NCBI GenBank assembly: GCA_045119215.1
Contig: JBGVDD010000168.1
Span: 1-64,000 of the forward strand
Length of the DNA stretch: 64,000 bases
Reading direction: 5' to 3'
From: RUG11237 sp045119215
GTDB lineage: Bacteria; Bacillota; Clostridia; Lachnospirales; Lachnospiraceae
Position numbers and translations under genes: made by a program. The first letter of the stretch is position 1. The number at the start of each line of letters is the position of its first letter. This document shows positions 16,297 to 24,956 of the stretch, piece after piece. The notes below the pieces were generated by a model that had not been told where the DNA came from, searched no databases, and saw only the letters and a list, made by a program, of their open reading frames with translations.

Positions 16297-18666
16297 ATGT
16301 TTTTTAGGATTTTAAAGAAAGACATGAAACGAAAAAAGACTACAAACATGATATTGCTGTTATTTATCTTACTGGCAACTATGTTTGTGGCAAGCGGACT
16401 GAATAACGTAATCACGGTGATGAATGGAACGGATTATTATTTTGACCAGGCGGGACTTGGGGATTATATGATTGTCACTATGGGGCAGAACCAAGAGAAT
16501 GCACTGGAAAACATATTGAAAGGCTCTAAAGAAGTAGAGGAATTTCGTATTGAAAAGGTCATTTTTGGTTCTGCGGACAACTTAAGTACAGTAGAAGGGG
16601 ACAAGGTAACATGTAGAAATACTACTATATTCCAGTCTGTTAAGGAGTCGAAGCTTAAGCTCTTCGATACAGAGAACCAGGTAATCTCCAAAGTAAAACA
16701 GGGGCATGCCTATGTATCTGGAGATTTTATGGAAAGTAATGATTTTCAGGCAGGAGATAAGGTTAAGATTAAAATAGAGGATGTAGAATTTGGGGTTATT
16801 TTGGATGGAAAAGCAAAGGATGCATTTCTTGGTTCATCTTTAATGGGAAATACCCGTTTTATATTAAACCAAGAGGATATGAAACTCTTGACTAAAAATG
16901 AAGTAATCAGCAAGAACTACCATGGTCAGATTGCCTATATTGACTGTGAAGATACTGAGGCAGTGGCAGAATTGATTGGCAAGGCGAAAGAAATCAGTGC
17001 GGCATTTTCAGGTCCGCGTTCCATGATGAAAATGTGCTATGTAATGGATATGGTGGTAGCTTTTATAACTTTGGTACTTAGCCTTTGTCTTATTGTTGTT
17101 TCGCTGGTGGTGTTAAAATTTTCTATCACCTTTACAATTTCGGAGGAATATAGAGAAATTGGAGTGATGAAAGCCATTGGAATCGGAAATTTCAAAATCA
17201 GAAGCCTTTATATCATTAAGTATCTGATTTTGGCAGTCTTTGGTTCTGGCATAGGGATATTTGTAAGTATGCCATTTGGGAAAATGTTACTGGATTCAGT
17301 AAGCCAGAATATGGTGCTTGGAAATGATTTTGGCTATAGGGTAAATGTTCTGGGTGGAGTGCTGGTGATTGGAATCATTCTGATGTTTGCCTACCTTTAT
17401 ACCCGAGGGGTAAAGAAGCTGTCTCCCGTGGATGCAGTTCGCTCCGGACAGACAGGAGAGCGATATAAGAAAAAATCTGTATATAGAATTGGAAACTGTC
17501 ACGTAAGCAACAGTCTGTATCTGGCAATTACCGATGTGCTAAGCAGCCCCAAAAGATTTCTTACGATTATAATATCTTTCTTTTTATGTACCTTGCTGGT
17601 ATTGATATTAGTGAATACCACAAATACCATGAAGAGTGACCGACTGATAGACACATTTTCCCTAAAAAGTGATTTGTATATCGTAGATGTAGGTGAAGCG
17701 ATGGAATACATGAAGGGAAGTAAGGAAGAATTTGAAGAGCATTTAAAGGAAAAAGAAAAAGAATTGAAGCAGAAGGGGATGGATGCAAAGTTATCTGTAG
17801 AGGTGGAATATAAGTATTGCCTGACCTATGAGGGAAAGTCATATGATTTGAATTTTCGACAGGGATTGCAGACAAAGGCCAGAGACTATAAATATGCCAA
17901 AGGAAGTGCTCCGCAAAATAAAAATGAGATTGCTGTGTCTACAAAGGTTGCAGAAAAGTTGGGAGCGGGAATTGGAGATGTGGTTACCATAGATTTCGGG
18001 ACAGAGAAATTAAACTGTATGATAACTGCAGTGTATGAAACCATGAATCACCTAGGGGAGGTTGTGAGACTTCATGAGGATGCCCCCACAGAGTTTAATT
18101 ATGTATCCGGTATTTTGCAATATCAGGTTTGCTTTCAAGATAAACCAGGGAAAGAAGTAATTGAACAGCGAAAAGAAACCTTGAAAAAATTTTATCATAA
18201 TGAGGATGTTATGAATGCAGAAGAGTTCTGTGCTGATTGTATCGGTGTGGTTGGAACTATGGAAACAGTGCAATACCTGCTTTTGGCAATTGCTATGGTG
18301 GTAGTTATTCTGCTTACCATCCTGATGGAACGTTCTTTTATTGCAAATGAAAAAAGTCAGATTGCTATTTTAAAGGCATTAGGTTTTAAAGACTCCATGA
18401 TTATTTCATGGCATGTATATCGGTTTGGAATTGTAGCGGTAATCTCTACCTTGCTTGCAGCACTTTGCTCCATTCCGGTAACAGAACTGTGTATTACACC
18501 GATTTTTGGAATGATGGGTGCAGATGATATCAGTTATTATATCGATGGTTTACAGATTTTTGTAATCTATCCGGGTATTGTGCTGTTAATGACGTTATTT
18601 ATGACATTTGTGGTATCCCTTTACACCAAGACCATAAAGAGCAGTGATACCGCAAGCATAGAATAA
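16297..18666 (+). CDS. ABC transporter permease with two FtsX domains
   Basis: 789 residues. An N-terminal helix is followed by a large extracytoplasmic domain (about 50-235), three helices of the first FtsX block (about 240-370), a further helix near residue 430, a second extracytoplasmic domain (about 450-640), and the second FtsX block at the C-terminus. This is the fused MacB/LolC-type permease of exporters that act on peptides or lipoproteins rather than the BceB plan. GAAAGGAG precedes ATG 16297. The partner ATPase follows at 18712. Likely job: export or removal of an envelope-active compound, controlled by the upstream two-component system. Confidence 0.85.
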   Translation: MFFRILKKDMKRKKTTNMILLLFILLATMFVASGLNNVITVMNGTDYYFDQAGLGDYMIVTMGQNQENALENILKGSKEVEEFRIEKVIFGSADNLSTVEGDKVTCRNTTIFQSVKESKLKLFDTENQVISKVKQGHAYVSGDFMESNDFQAGDKVKIKIEDVEFGVILDGKAKDAFLGSSLMGNTRFILNQEDMKLLTKNEVISKNYHGQIAYIDCEDTEAVAELIGKAKEISAAFSGPRSMMKMCYVMDMVVAFITLVLSLCLIVVSLVVLKFSITFTISEEYREIGVMKAIGIGNFKIRSLYIIKYLILAVFGSGIGIFVSMPFGKMLLDSVSQNMVLGNDFGYRVNVLGGVLVIGIILMFAYLYTRGVKKLSPVDAVRSGQTGERYKKKSVYRIGNCHVSNSLYLAITDVLSSPKRFLTIIISFFLCTLLVLILVNTTNTMKSDRLIDTFSLKSDLYIVDVGEAMEYMKGSKEEFEEHLKEKEKELKQKGMDAKLSVEVEYKYCLTYEGKSYDLNFRQGLQTKARDYKYAKGSAPQNKNEIAVSTKVAEKLGAGIGDVVTIDFGTEKLNCMITAVYETMNHLGEVVRLHEDAPTEFNYVSGILQYQVCFQDKPGKEVIEQRKETLKKFYHNEDVMNAEEFCADCIGVVGTMETVQYLLLAIAMVVVILLTILMERSFIANEKSQIAILKALGFKDSMIISWHVYRFGIVAVISTLLAALCSIPVTELCITPIFGMMGADDISYYIDGLQIFVIYPGIVLLMTLFMTFVVSLYTKTIKSSDTASIE

Positions 18667-18711
18667 AAACAGGAAAGAAGATAGAGATTGATTGTAAAAA
18701 AGGAGAAGAAA

Positions 18712-19476
18712 ATGGCAGTTATATTAGAAACCAGAGACTTGTGTAAAACTTATGTGATAGATAAAAGACAAAATCATGTATTAAAGAATGTGAATTTTAA
18801 GGTGGAAGATGGAGAAATGGTGGCAATTATGGGGCCTTCCGGTTCGGGAAAATCCACATTGTTGTATTCTATATCCGGCATGGACCAGATTAGCAGCGGT
18901 CAGGTATTCTTTCGGGGGAAGGATATCACAAAGCTGAGTCAGAATGAACTGGCCCTGTTGCGACTAGATGAAATGGGTTTTATTTTCCAGCAGATGTATA
19001 TGATGAAAAATCTTACTATACTAGACAACATTGTATTACCTGCAATTCAAAGCAGGAAAAATACAAAGACACGTAAGGAGAAAATTGCCTACGGGGAGAA
19101 GTTGATGAGAAAGTTAGATATCATTGATATTGCGGATAATGATATCAATGAAGTTTCCGGTGGTCAGCTACAGCGTGCCTGTATCTGCAGAAGTATGATT
19201 AACCAGCCGGGGCTTCTGTTTGCAGATGAACCTACGGGAGCCCTAAACCGCAATTCATCTAAGGAAGTTATGGAGGAGTTGGTAAAGCTTAATGAAGAGG
19301 GGACTACGGTGGTTATGGTCACACATGATGCAAAGGTAGCAGCTATGTGTTCCAGAGTTTTGTATATCGTGGATGGAAACATAAAAGGCGAGTACATACA
19401 TCCTGTAGAATTAGACAGAGAAGATAAGAAACGAGAACGCTTATTAAACAACTGGCTGATGGATTTAGGATGGTAA
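18712..19476 (+). CDS. ABC transporter ATPase, MacB/LolD-like
   Basis: 254 residues with Walker A GPSGSGKST (about 41-49), Q-loop FIFQQM, signature VSGGQLQR, Walker B LLFADEPTGALN and VTHD. ATG 18712 follows AAAAGGAG by 6 bases; a TTG at 18688 lies before this site. The last Asp of the D-loop is Asn (GALN), a known natural variant. It supplies energy to the permease at 16297. A long-stem terminator follows. Confidence 0.88.
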   Translation: MAVILETRDLCKTYVIDKRQNHVLKNVNFKVEDGEMVAIMGPSGSGKSTLLYSISGMDQISSGQVFFRGKDITKLSQNELALLRLDEMGFIFQQMYMMKNLTILDNIVLPAIQSRKNTKTRKEKIAYGEKLMRKLDIIDIADNDINEVSGGQLQRACICRSMINQPGLLFADEPTGALNRNSSKEVMEELVKLNEEGTTVVMVTHDAKVAAMCSRVLYIVDGNIKGEYIHPVELDREDKKRERLLNNWLMDLGW

Positions 19477-19518
19477 AAAAAATCTAAAGAAGGCCAGGAG
19501 TGAACTGAATAATTAAGA

Positions 19519-19582
19519 AAAACATTTCATATCTGTAGGTTTGCAAGATATCAAACCATACAGATATGAAATGTTTTTTTTA
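19519..19582 (+). terminator. long-stem rho-independent terminator
   Basis: AAAACATTTCATATCTGTA pairs with TACAGATATGAAATGTTTT, with an inner GGTTTG/CAAACC stem, and is followed by a T-run. Confidence 0.9.
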
Positions 19583-19595
19583 TGAAAAAATGGCA

Positions 19596-19634
19596 TTGAC
19601 AAAAATGCGTATTGTATATATGATATATATACAA
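19596..19634 (+). promoter_or_regulatory. promoter with overlapping palindromic operator for the GntR regulator
   Basis: TTGACA at 19596-19601, 17-base spacer, TATGAT at 19619-19624. A perfect inverted repeat, TTGTATATAT-GAT-ATATATACAA (19612-19634), covers the -10. YtrA-type regulators bind such palindromes before their own operon, so autorepression is likely. Confidence 0.8.
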
Positions 19635-19653
19635 TATATTGTGAGGTGAAACC

Positions 19654-20031
19654 ATGGATATTATTATAACGAATCAATCTGATGCACCGATCTATGAACA
19701 AATCAAGGAGCAGATAAAAGCCCAGATTGTGTCAGGAGACTTAAAGGAGGGAGAGGCTCTTCCATCTATGAGACTGCTGGCAAAGGAATTAAAGGTGAGT
19801 ATTATCACAACAAAACGAGCCTATGAAGAGCTGGAACGGGAGGGGTATATAGAGTCCTATACCGGAAAGGGAAGCTTTGTGAAGGGTGTAAACAAAGAGG
19901 CTTTGAAGGAACAAACCTTGTATGAGATTCAAAAATATTTGGAAATAGTTCTGGAAAAGGCTGATGTAGCAGGAATCTCCAAGCAGGAGGTGGAAGAGAT
20001 GCTGCATATTTTGTATGAGGAAAGGGAGTAA
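19654..20031 (+). CDS. GntR-family repressor, YtrA subfamily
   Basis: 125 residues. An N-terminal winged helix-turn-helix (about 10-75: PIYEQIKEQIKAQIVSGDLKEGEALPS, then REGYIESYTGKGSFV) is followed by only about 45 helical residues, the short effector/dimer part typical of the YtrA subfamily. It heads an operon of an ABC-2 transporter and a CPBP protease, and a palindromic operator overlaps its promoter. YtrA regulators typically release their operon in response to cell-wall-active peptides. GAGGTGA precedes ATG 19654. Confidence 0.88.
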   Translation: MDIIITNQSDAPIYEQIKEQIKAQIVSGDLKEGEALPSMRLLAKELKVSIITTKRAYEELEREGYIESYTGKGSFVKGVNKEALKEQTLYEIQKYLEIVLEKADVAGISKQEVEEMLHILYEERE

Positions 20032-20062
20032 ATATAAAAAACATGGAAAGGAAGGTAGAGCT

Positions 20063-20947
20063 ATGGGAAAAAATTCATATGAAAAGGAATATGAGGAGTA
20101 TGTAATTGAGGTAAAAAACTTAATCAAGGATTATGGAAGTTTTAAATTGGAGGATGTATCTTTTCGGGTGCCTGTGGGGTGTATCTGTGGATTTATTGGA
20201 CAAAACGGTGCGGGAAAAACCACAACCATTCAGGCAATGTTGGATGTGATAAAAAGAGATAGTGGGGAAATCAAGATATTTGGTCAGGATGTAGTGGACC
20301 ATCCGGAATTAAAGGAAGATATCGGGGTGGTATACGATGAAATGGGATTTCATGAATTTATGACACCAAAGCAGATTTCGACTATGATGAAAAATATCTA
20401 TAAAAACTGGCAGGAGAAAGAATTTTTCTCCCTGTTGAAAAAATTATCATTGCCGGCAAATAAAAAGTGTGGAACTTTTTCCAGAGGTATGAGAATGAAA
20501 CTACAGATTGCCGTGGCGATGAGTCACAAGGCAAAGCTGCTTATTATGGACGAACCTACCAGTGGACTGGACCCTATTGTCAGAAGTGAGATTTTATCCC
20601 TATTTCAGGAGTATGTCTTAGAGGAAGAAAACTCTATTATGCTGTCATCCCATATCACCTCAGATTTGGAAAAGATAGCGGATATGATTGTGTTTATCAA
20701 TGGAGGGAAAATCATCCTCAGCGGAGAGAAAGATGAACTTTTAGAAAATCACGGGATTTTAAAATGTAAAAAAAGTGATGTGGAAAAGATTGCATCTAAA
20801 GATATCATTTCTTCCACCAAATCCGCCTTCGGTGTAGATGTTCTGGTGAACAACAGGAAAGAATGTGAAAAGAAATACCCGGGTATCCCTATGGATAAAG
20901 CAAGTCTGGATGATATTATGGTATTTTATGTAAATAGAAAGCAGTAG
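20063..20947 (+). CDS. ABC transporter ATPase of the YtrA-type operon
   Basis: 294 residues with Walker A GQNGAGKTT (46-54), a weak signature FSRGMRMKLQ in place of LSGGQ, Walker B LLIMDEPTSGLDP and a switch histidine in SSHI. The C-terminal 90 residues are the usual extension of ABC-2 exporter ATPases. The ATG at 20063 is used because GGAAGG lies just upstream; an ATG at 20015 would overlap the repressor gene. It energises the two permeases that follow. Confidence 0.87.
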   Translation: MGKNSYEKEYEEYVIEVKNLIKDYGSFKLEDVSFRVPVGCICGFIGQNGAGKTTTIQAMLDVIKRDSGEIKIFGQDVVDHPELKEDIGVVYDEMGFHEFMTPKQISTMMKNIYKNWQEKEFFSLLKKLSLPANKKCGTFSRGMRMKLQIAVAMSHKAKLLIMDEPTSGLDPIVRSEILSLFQEYVLEEENSIMLSSHITSDLEKIADMIVFINGGKIILSGEKDELLENHGILKCKKSDVEKIASKDIISSTKSAFGVDVLVNNRKECEKKYPGIPMDKASLDDIMVFYVNRKQ

Positions 20948-20960
20948 AGGGGGCGCAGTT

Positions 20961-21734
20961 ATGAAGGGATTGTTAATCAAAGATTTGTATTGTCTGAAAA
21001 AGCAGATACCTTTTTATATCAGGGCTACTCTTGGTGTGCTCATTGTCAGTGTGCTTTTTATATTGAGCAGTAAGTATGGGAATATAGCACTGGTTTTGTC
21101 CCAGGTAGACAATGCGAAAGAGGAGGCAGCATTATCTGTCCTTACCTATGACATAGCCATTCTGACCAGTTTGTTTATTCCTATTGCCCTGGGGGAAATG
21201 GTGACGGAATGTTTTGTGTCAGATAGTAAAGCTTCCTTTGAAAAGGTGTTCTATGTCCTGCCTGTAAATAATTATAAAAAGGTGGCAAGCCGCTATATTG
21301 TCGCTCTGCTGTACATAGGTTTAGGGAGTGTATGTTCTCTTATAGTAGGAACACTTCTTGTGTTATTTTCGGATATGTATACCATGTTTATGGTGGCTCG
21401 TATCATTGTAATTCTGTCTATGTGCATGATTGCTTTTATGAGTATAGTTCTGTGTGCCGACTATTGCGTAGGGGGAAGAAAAAGCACCATGGTAACCACA
21501 GTTCTGTTTTTGGGAGTGCTGGTAGTCTTGTACGGTTATATTGTAAGTGTGATGCTTCCCATGTCGGAGGAAGAAATAGAGAAAACATTCAATATGGTAG
21601 CGGATAAATTCTATGTTTTTTTACGTGAGGGGACTTATGACGTATTTATTTTTGTGTTTGCAGCAGTGGTATGTCTTGTAATTTCTTATTTTCTGTCAGT
21701 AAAGGCTCTGGAACGGAAAACTGGAAAGTTATAG
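20961..21734 (+). CDS. ABC-2 type permease, first subunit
   Basis: 257 residues with six predicted membrane helices. It starts MKGLLIKDLYCLKKQIPFY, the N-terminus typical of this ABC-2 group, and its C-terminus ends in a short basic tail. AGGGGG precedes the ATG. It is paralogous in start and layout to the next gene (MKGLLYKDFLAIKG), so the two probably form a heteromeric channel with the ATPase at 20063. Confidence 0.82.
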   Translation: MKGLLIKDLYCLKKQIPFYIRATLGVLIVSVLFILSSKYGNIALVLSQVDNAKEEAALSVLTYDIAILTSLFIPIALGEMVTECFVSDSKASFEKVFYVLPVNNYKKVASRYIVALLYIGLGSVCSLIVGTLLVLFSDMYTMFMVARIIVILSMCMIAFMSIVLCADYCVGGRKSTMVTTVLFLGVLVVLYGYIVSVMLPMSEEEIEKTFNMVADKFYVFLREGTYDVFIFVFAAVVCLVISYFLSVKALERKTGKL

Positions 21735-21766
21735 GGAATTATTATAGGAAAGGAGGATGGCTGTAA

Positions 21767-22486
21767 ATGAAGGGATTATTATATAAGGATTTTCTTGCCA
21801 TAAAAGGGAAGTGGCTTAGTATTGCCCTGGTGATATTTGTAGTGGTATATGTGGGACTTCGAATTACACTTCCGGGGGAACGCTGGAAATATGCAGATAT
21901 CTTGCTGTATTTTCTGTATTCCGTGGTTTCGGCAGTTTTGGTTGTGTTACCCACCATGTCGTTGAATTATATTTTCGGACAAGATGAAAAGAGCAAGTCA
22001 AAAAAGTATATGCTTAGCCTGCCTTTTGCAAAAAAAGATTTTGTGGCTTCAAAGTATGTTTTATTTTTGGTGGTTTATTATGTATTGCTTAGCGTGATTT
22101 ACATTTTATCCATGGCGTTTATGATAGGTGCCACAGACCAGCAGATGATAGAAAATGTACAACAGGAAAATATTGTCAGAATGGGTTTGATGCTTGTCTT
22201 TTTGCTGTTCCATTCCGTGCAGTTTCCTGCGTATCTGCTTTTAGGGGTGAAGAAAGCAGGAGAGGTAAACACCACCATTATCATGCTTATTATGCTGGCA
22301 TTGCTCCCGGTATTTTTATTTGTGAATCCGGATAATCTGGATTTGTCTGCCTTTATGATGAAACACAAAAACATCATTGTGGCAGTAATTACCAACGGTT
22401 TTTGGCTGGTTCTTGGCATCTATTATTTATCCTATCGTTTTACTTTGAAGCATTTTAAAGTTGGGGAGGTAAGTGAATATGAGTAA
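21767..22486 (+). CDS. ABC-2 type permease, second subunit
   Basis: 239 residues with six predicted helices and the same MKGLLxKD start as its upstream paralogue. The FGQDEKSKSKKYMLSLPFAKKDFVASKY segment is the typical cytoplasmic loop of ABC2_membrane_5-like proteins. AAAGGAGG precedes ATG 21767. It overlaps the following protease gene by 8 bases, so the two are translationally coupled. Confidence 0.82.
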   Translation: MKGLLYKDFLAIKGKWLSIALVIFVVVYVGLRITLPGERWKYADILLYFLYSVVSAVLVVLPTMSLNYIFGQDEKSKSKKYMLSLPFAKKDFVASKYVLFLVVYYVLLSVIYILSMAFMIGATDQQMIENVQQENIVRMGLMLVFLLFHSVQFPAYLLLGVKKAGEVNTTIIMLIMLALLPVFLFVNPDNLDLSAFMMKHKNIIVAVITNGFWLVLGIYYLSYRFTLKHFKVGEVSEYE

Positions 22487-23384
22487 AGAAAATACAATAG
22501 AAACAATTGAAAAAGCAAGGCTTTGGATATTTCTGGGACTGGCTTTTGCATTGACGTTGATACCGCAACTTATTTTTTTCTTGAACAGTTCTTATTATGA
22601 TGGTGAGGGCCAGATGAGAGATAGCACTTCCTTTTTATTGGCCTACAGTATGCTGACTCCCACCATTGCAGTGTTGCTTACCAGGATGTTTACCAGAGAA
22701 GGGCTTGCACTGACAGGAGAAAATTCCCTGAAACTGGGACTGGATTTGAAAAAATCCACGATTCTGGTTCTGGCTGCGGCAATATTTCTGCCCTGGCTTA
22801 CCAGAGAACTTGGAATTTTGATGGATGGTGTGTTGTTTCCGGGAAGTATCGATTTGGCAAAGGTAGACAAGGAAATCAGACCAATTTTGTGGATGATTCC
22901 AATGGTGGGATTGGTGAACAGTATTATGCTTTCTTTCGGAGGGTTAGGGGAGGAACTTGGCTGGCGTGGATATATGATGCCAAAGTTAGAAAAAATATTT
23001 GGTCCTGTAAAAAGTGTAGTGCTTGGCGGAATCATCTGGGGAGCATGGCACTATGTAGGAATCTGTTTTGGTCATAATTTTGGACTGGACTACTGGGGAG
23101 CACCCTGGATTGGAATGTTGGTATTTACAGTGTTTACCATTTTTGAAAATGCTTTTCTTACATTATTAACGAAAAAAAGCAATTCTGTGTGGCCGGCAGC
23201 CTTTGCCCATGCTGTGAATAACAGTGGAACCCCCATTCTGGCATTTATGGTAAATGAGAAATGTCTGCCGGAAGTTGAGAGCAGATTTGGTGTGATTTCC
23301 ATGTTGCCAATGGCGGTTATAGGGTTGGTTTGCCTAATTATGCTTTCAAAAACCGGAACGAGAAATAAAGATAAAGCCAGCTAA
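22479..23384 (+). CDS. CPBP-family intramembrane metalloprotease
   Basis: 301 residues, about eight membrane helices. The three CPBP/Abi motifs are present: GEELGWRGYMMPKL (EExxxR), WGAWHYVGICFGHN (FxxxH type) and FAHAVNNS (HxxxN). These residues form the glutamate-histidine metal site of Rce1-like proteases. Bacterial members near peptide transporters often act in bacteriocin self-immunity or maturation. Here the gene is coupled to a YtrA-regulated ABC-2 operon, so a role in peptide resistance is plausible inference. ATG 22479 follows GGAGG by 9 bases; a GTG at 22473 is too close. Confidence 0.85.
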   Translation: MSKENTIETIEKARLWIFLGLAFALTLIPQLIFFLNSSYYDGEGQMRDSTSFLLAYSMLTPTIAVLLTRMFTREGLALTGENSLKLGLDLKKSTILVLAAAIFLPWLTRELGILMDGVLFPGSIDLAKVDKEIRPILWMIPMVGLVNSIMLSFGGLGEELGWRGYMMPKLEKIFGPVKSVVLGGIIWGAWHYVGICFGHNFGLDYWGAPWIGMLVFTVFTIFENAFLTLLTKKSNSVWPAAFAHAVNNSGTPILAFMVNEKCLPEVESRFGVISMLPMAVIGLVCLIMLSKTGTRNKDKAS

Positions 23385-23451
23385 AGCTAGTGCAATGTGC
23401 ACAAAAATAAAAAGCTAACAGAAAAAATAATGATAACATTTATGGAAAAGC

Positions 23452-23479
23452 TTGAAAAATATATGAAATAATGTATAAT
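23452..23479 (+). promoter_or_regulatory. sigma-A promoter of the chemotaxis receptor gene
   Basis: TTGAAA at 23452-23457, a 16-base spacer, TATAAT at 23474-23479, giving a leader of about 85 bases with no clear structure. Confidence 0.6.
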
Positions 23480-23569
23480 AGTATTCAGATATTGTATTTA
23501 AAGGTATGATAAAGGGACAGCGTTTATTTACAATTACTTAGAATAATGAAGGCATAGGAGGAGTTACAT

Positions 23570-24385
23570 ATGAATGAAAAATTAGAAATGGTAGTTGATG
23601 CATTAGAGTATATCAGGACAGCACAAGGGGAGGATTCCTTTGCGTCGGTCATGGACAAGGAAGGGGTTATTCTGGCATTTTCAGGACCATACAAGGCAGA
23701 TGGAATGGATATAGGTGATAAAATGGAGGACCCTACAGGAGCCTTTGACAGATGTATTGCAAAGGGCGTCGTGATAGAAAACACCTTACCAAAGGATGTA
23801 GCTGGGGTGTCTTTAAAAGGAAAATTGATTCCTATCAAGGACGGACATCAGGTAGTGGGTTGTCTTACAATTACCGTTGCAGTACAGGATATGGAAGATA
23901 TGAAAAACGTGGTGGATGAATTTGAGACATCTGTAGAAAAGATCAGTGACAGCTTGCAGGAAGTTGTGGGTGGTTTTGAACAATTAGCAAATATGTTGAT
24001 AGATATGACAAAGATTACCACAGAAGCAGAAACAGATGTTACCAATGCAGCATCTGTAGTAAATAAGATAAGTGGCAATGCGTCCCAGTCTAATATATTG
24101 GCACTGAATGCATCCATAGAAGCAGCAAGAAGTGGCGAAGCAGGAAGAGGCTTTGCGGTGGTTGCTACAGAGATGGGAAAATTAGCAAAGGAAAGTGGAA
24201 ATTCCGCTGGAGAAATCAAGAATACACTAGGTGTTATTATTGAACATTTGCGAATTATTATTTCATCCACCAATGATGCCAACAATGTGGCACAGCAACA
24301 CATTGGCAACATCAATTCTATTAAGGAAGCACTGGAGAAGACGGTGGAATTAGCAAAAAATTTAAAAGAGAATATTTCAAAATAA
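23570..24385 (+). CDS. soluble methyl-accepting chemotaxis-type receptor
   Basis: 271 residues, no membrane helix. Residues 1-115 form a small PAS/Cache-like sensor (SFASVMDKEGVILAFSG, then GHQVVGCLTITVAVQ). A long coiled coil then carries the signalling hairpin NILALNASIEAARSGEAGRGFAVVATEMGKLAKES, which contacts CheA/CheW. The coiled-coil arms are short and methylation sites are not obvious. It probably reports a cytoplasmic small-molecule or redox state to the chemotaxis system, whose other parts are not in this window. AGGAGG precedes ATG 23570, and its own promoter and terminator make it monocistronic. Confidence 0.85.
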   Translation: MNEKLEMVVDALEYIRTAQGEDSFASVMDKEGVILAFSGPYKADGMDIGDKMEDPTGAFDRCIAKGVVIENTLPKDVAGVSLKGKLIPIKDGHQVVGCLTITVAVQDMEDMKNVVDEFETSVEKISDSLQEVVGGFEQLANMLIDMTKITTEAETDVTNAASVVNKISGNASQSNILALNASIEAARSGEAGRGFAVVATEMGKLAKESGNSAGEIKNTLGVIIEHLRIIISSTNDANNVAQQHIGNINSIKEALEKTVELAKNLKENISK

Positions 24386-24429
24386 ATTGTGAAAATGAAT
24401 GCGAAACAATTTAATAATGAAATAGCAGA

Positions 24430-24462
24430 AAAACTCTGGGGGGGTTCCCAGAGTTTTTTATC
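24430..24462 (+). terminator. rho-independent terminator after the receptor gene
   Basis: AAAACTCTGGG, loop GGGGTT, CCCAGAGTTTT, then T residues. Confidence 0.9.
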
Positions 24463-24517
24463 TCTATACGTTCTATACGTATATTTGCGAATATTTTGAA
24501 TTGTCAAGAAAAAACAC

Positions 24518-24546
24518 TTGACAAACAAAAAACAATCGTGTATCCT
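24518..24546 (+). promoter_or_regulatory. promoter of the SRP/ribosome operon
   Basis: TTGACA at 24518-24523, a 17-base spacer, and TATCCT at 24541-24546, about 65 bases before ylxM. Confidence 0.65.
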
Positions 24547-24611
24547 TAGTAATGTTCCAAGGAACAGTGAAAGCGTGTGACTTGTGAAATAGGAAAGCAA
24601 AGGTGAGACAA

Positions 24612-24956
24612 ATGGAAAGATTTGTGGAACAGGCGCTACTTTATGATTTCTATGGAGAACTTCTGACAGACAATCAGAAACAATTGTTTGAGGATGTTGT
24701 TTTGAGTGATTATTCTATTACGGAAGTGGCAGAAGAAAAAGGAGTCAGCAGACAGGGTGTGCATGATCAGTTAAAACGAACCAATAAGGTTTTACAAGGG
24801 TATGAAGAGAAACTTCACCTGGTGGAAAAATTTCTTCATATCAAGGATAAGGTACATCAGATTCACAAGGTTGTGGAGCAAAAGGAAACATTGGAAAAGG
24901 ATAAATTAGTAGAAGAAATTGAGAAAATTTCCAATGAGATTTTGGAGGAATTATAA
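24612..24956 (+). CDS. ylxM: YlxM-family helix-turn-helix protein of the SRP operon
   Basis: 114 residues. An N-terminal sigma-70 region 4-like helix-turn-helix (LLTDNQKQLFEDVVLSDYSITEVAEEKGVSRQGVHDQLKR) is followed by a helical C-terminal part. YlxM (UPF0122) proteins lie directly before ffh in Firmicutes, and streptococcal YlxM modulates SRP GTPase activity. The stop overlaps the ffh ATG by one base (TAATG). ATG 24612 is used with the AAAGGTGAG site; GTG 24603 lies within it. Confidence 0.9.
   Translation: MERFVEQALLYDFYGELLTDNQKQLFEDVVLSDYSITEVAEEKGVSRQGVHDQLKRTNKVLQGYEEKLHLVEKFLHIKDKVHQIHKVVEQKETLEKDKLVEEIEKISNEILEEL

Noticed and set aside
23848..24600. 250-residue minus-strand frame opposite the chemotaxis receptor
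   Set aside because: It crosses the receptor's terminator, is rich in Phe/Ser/Ala from mirrored codons, and lacks start signals.
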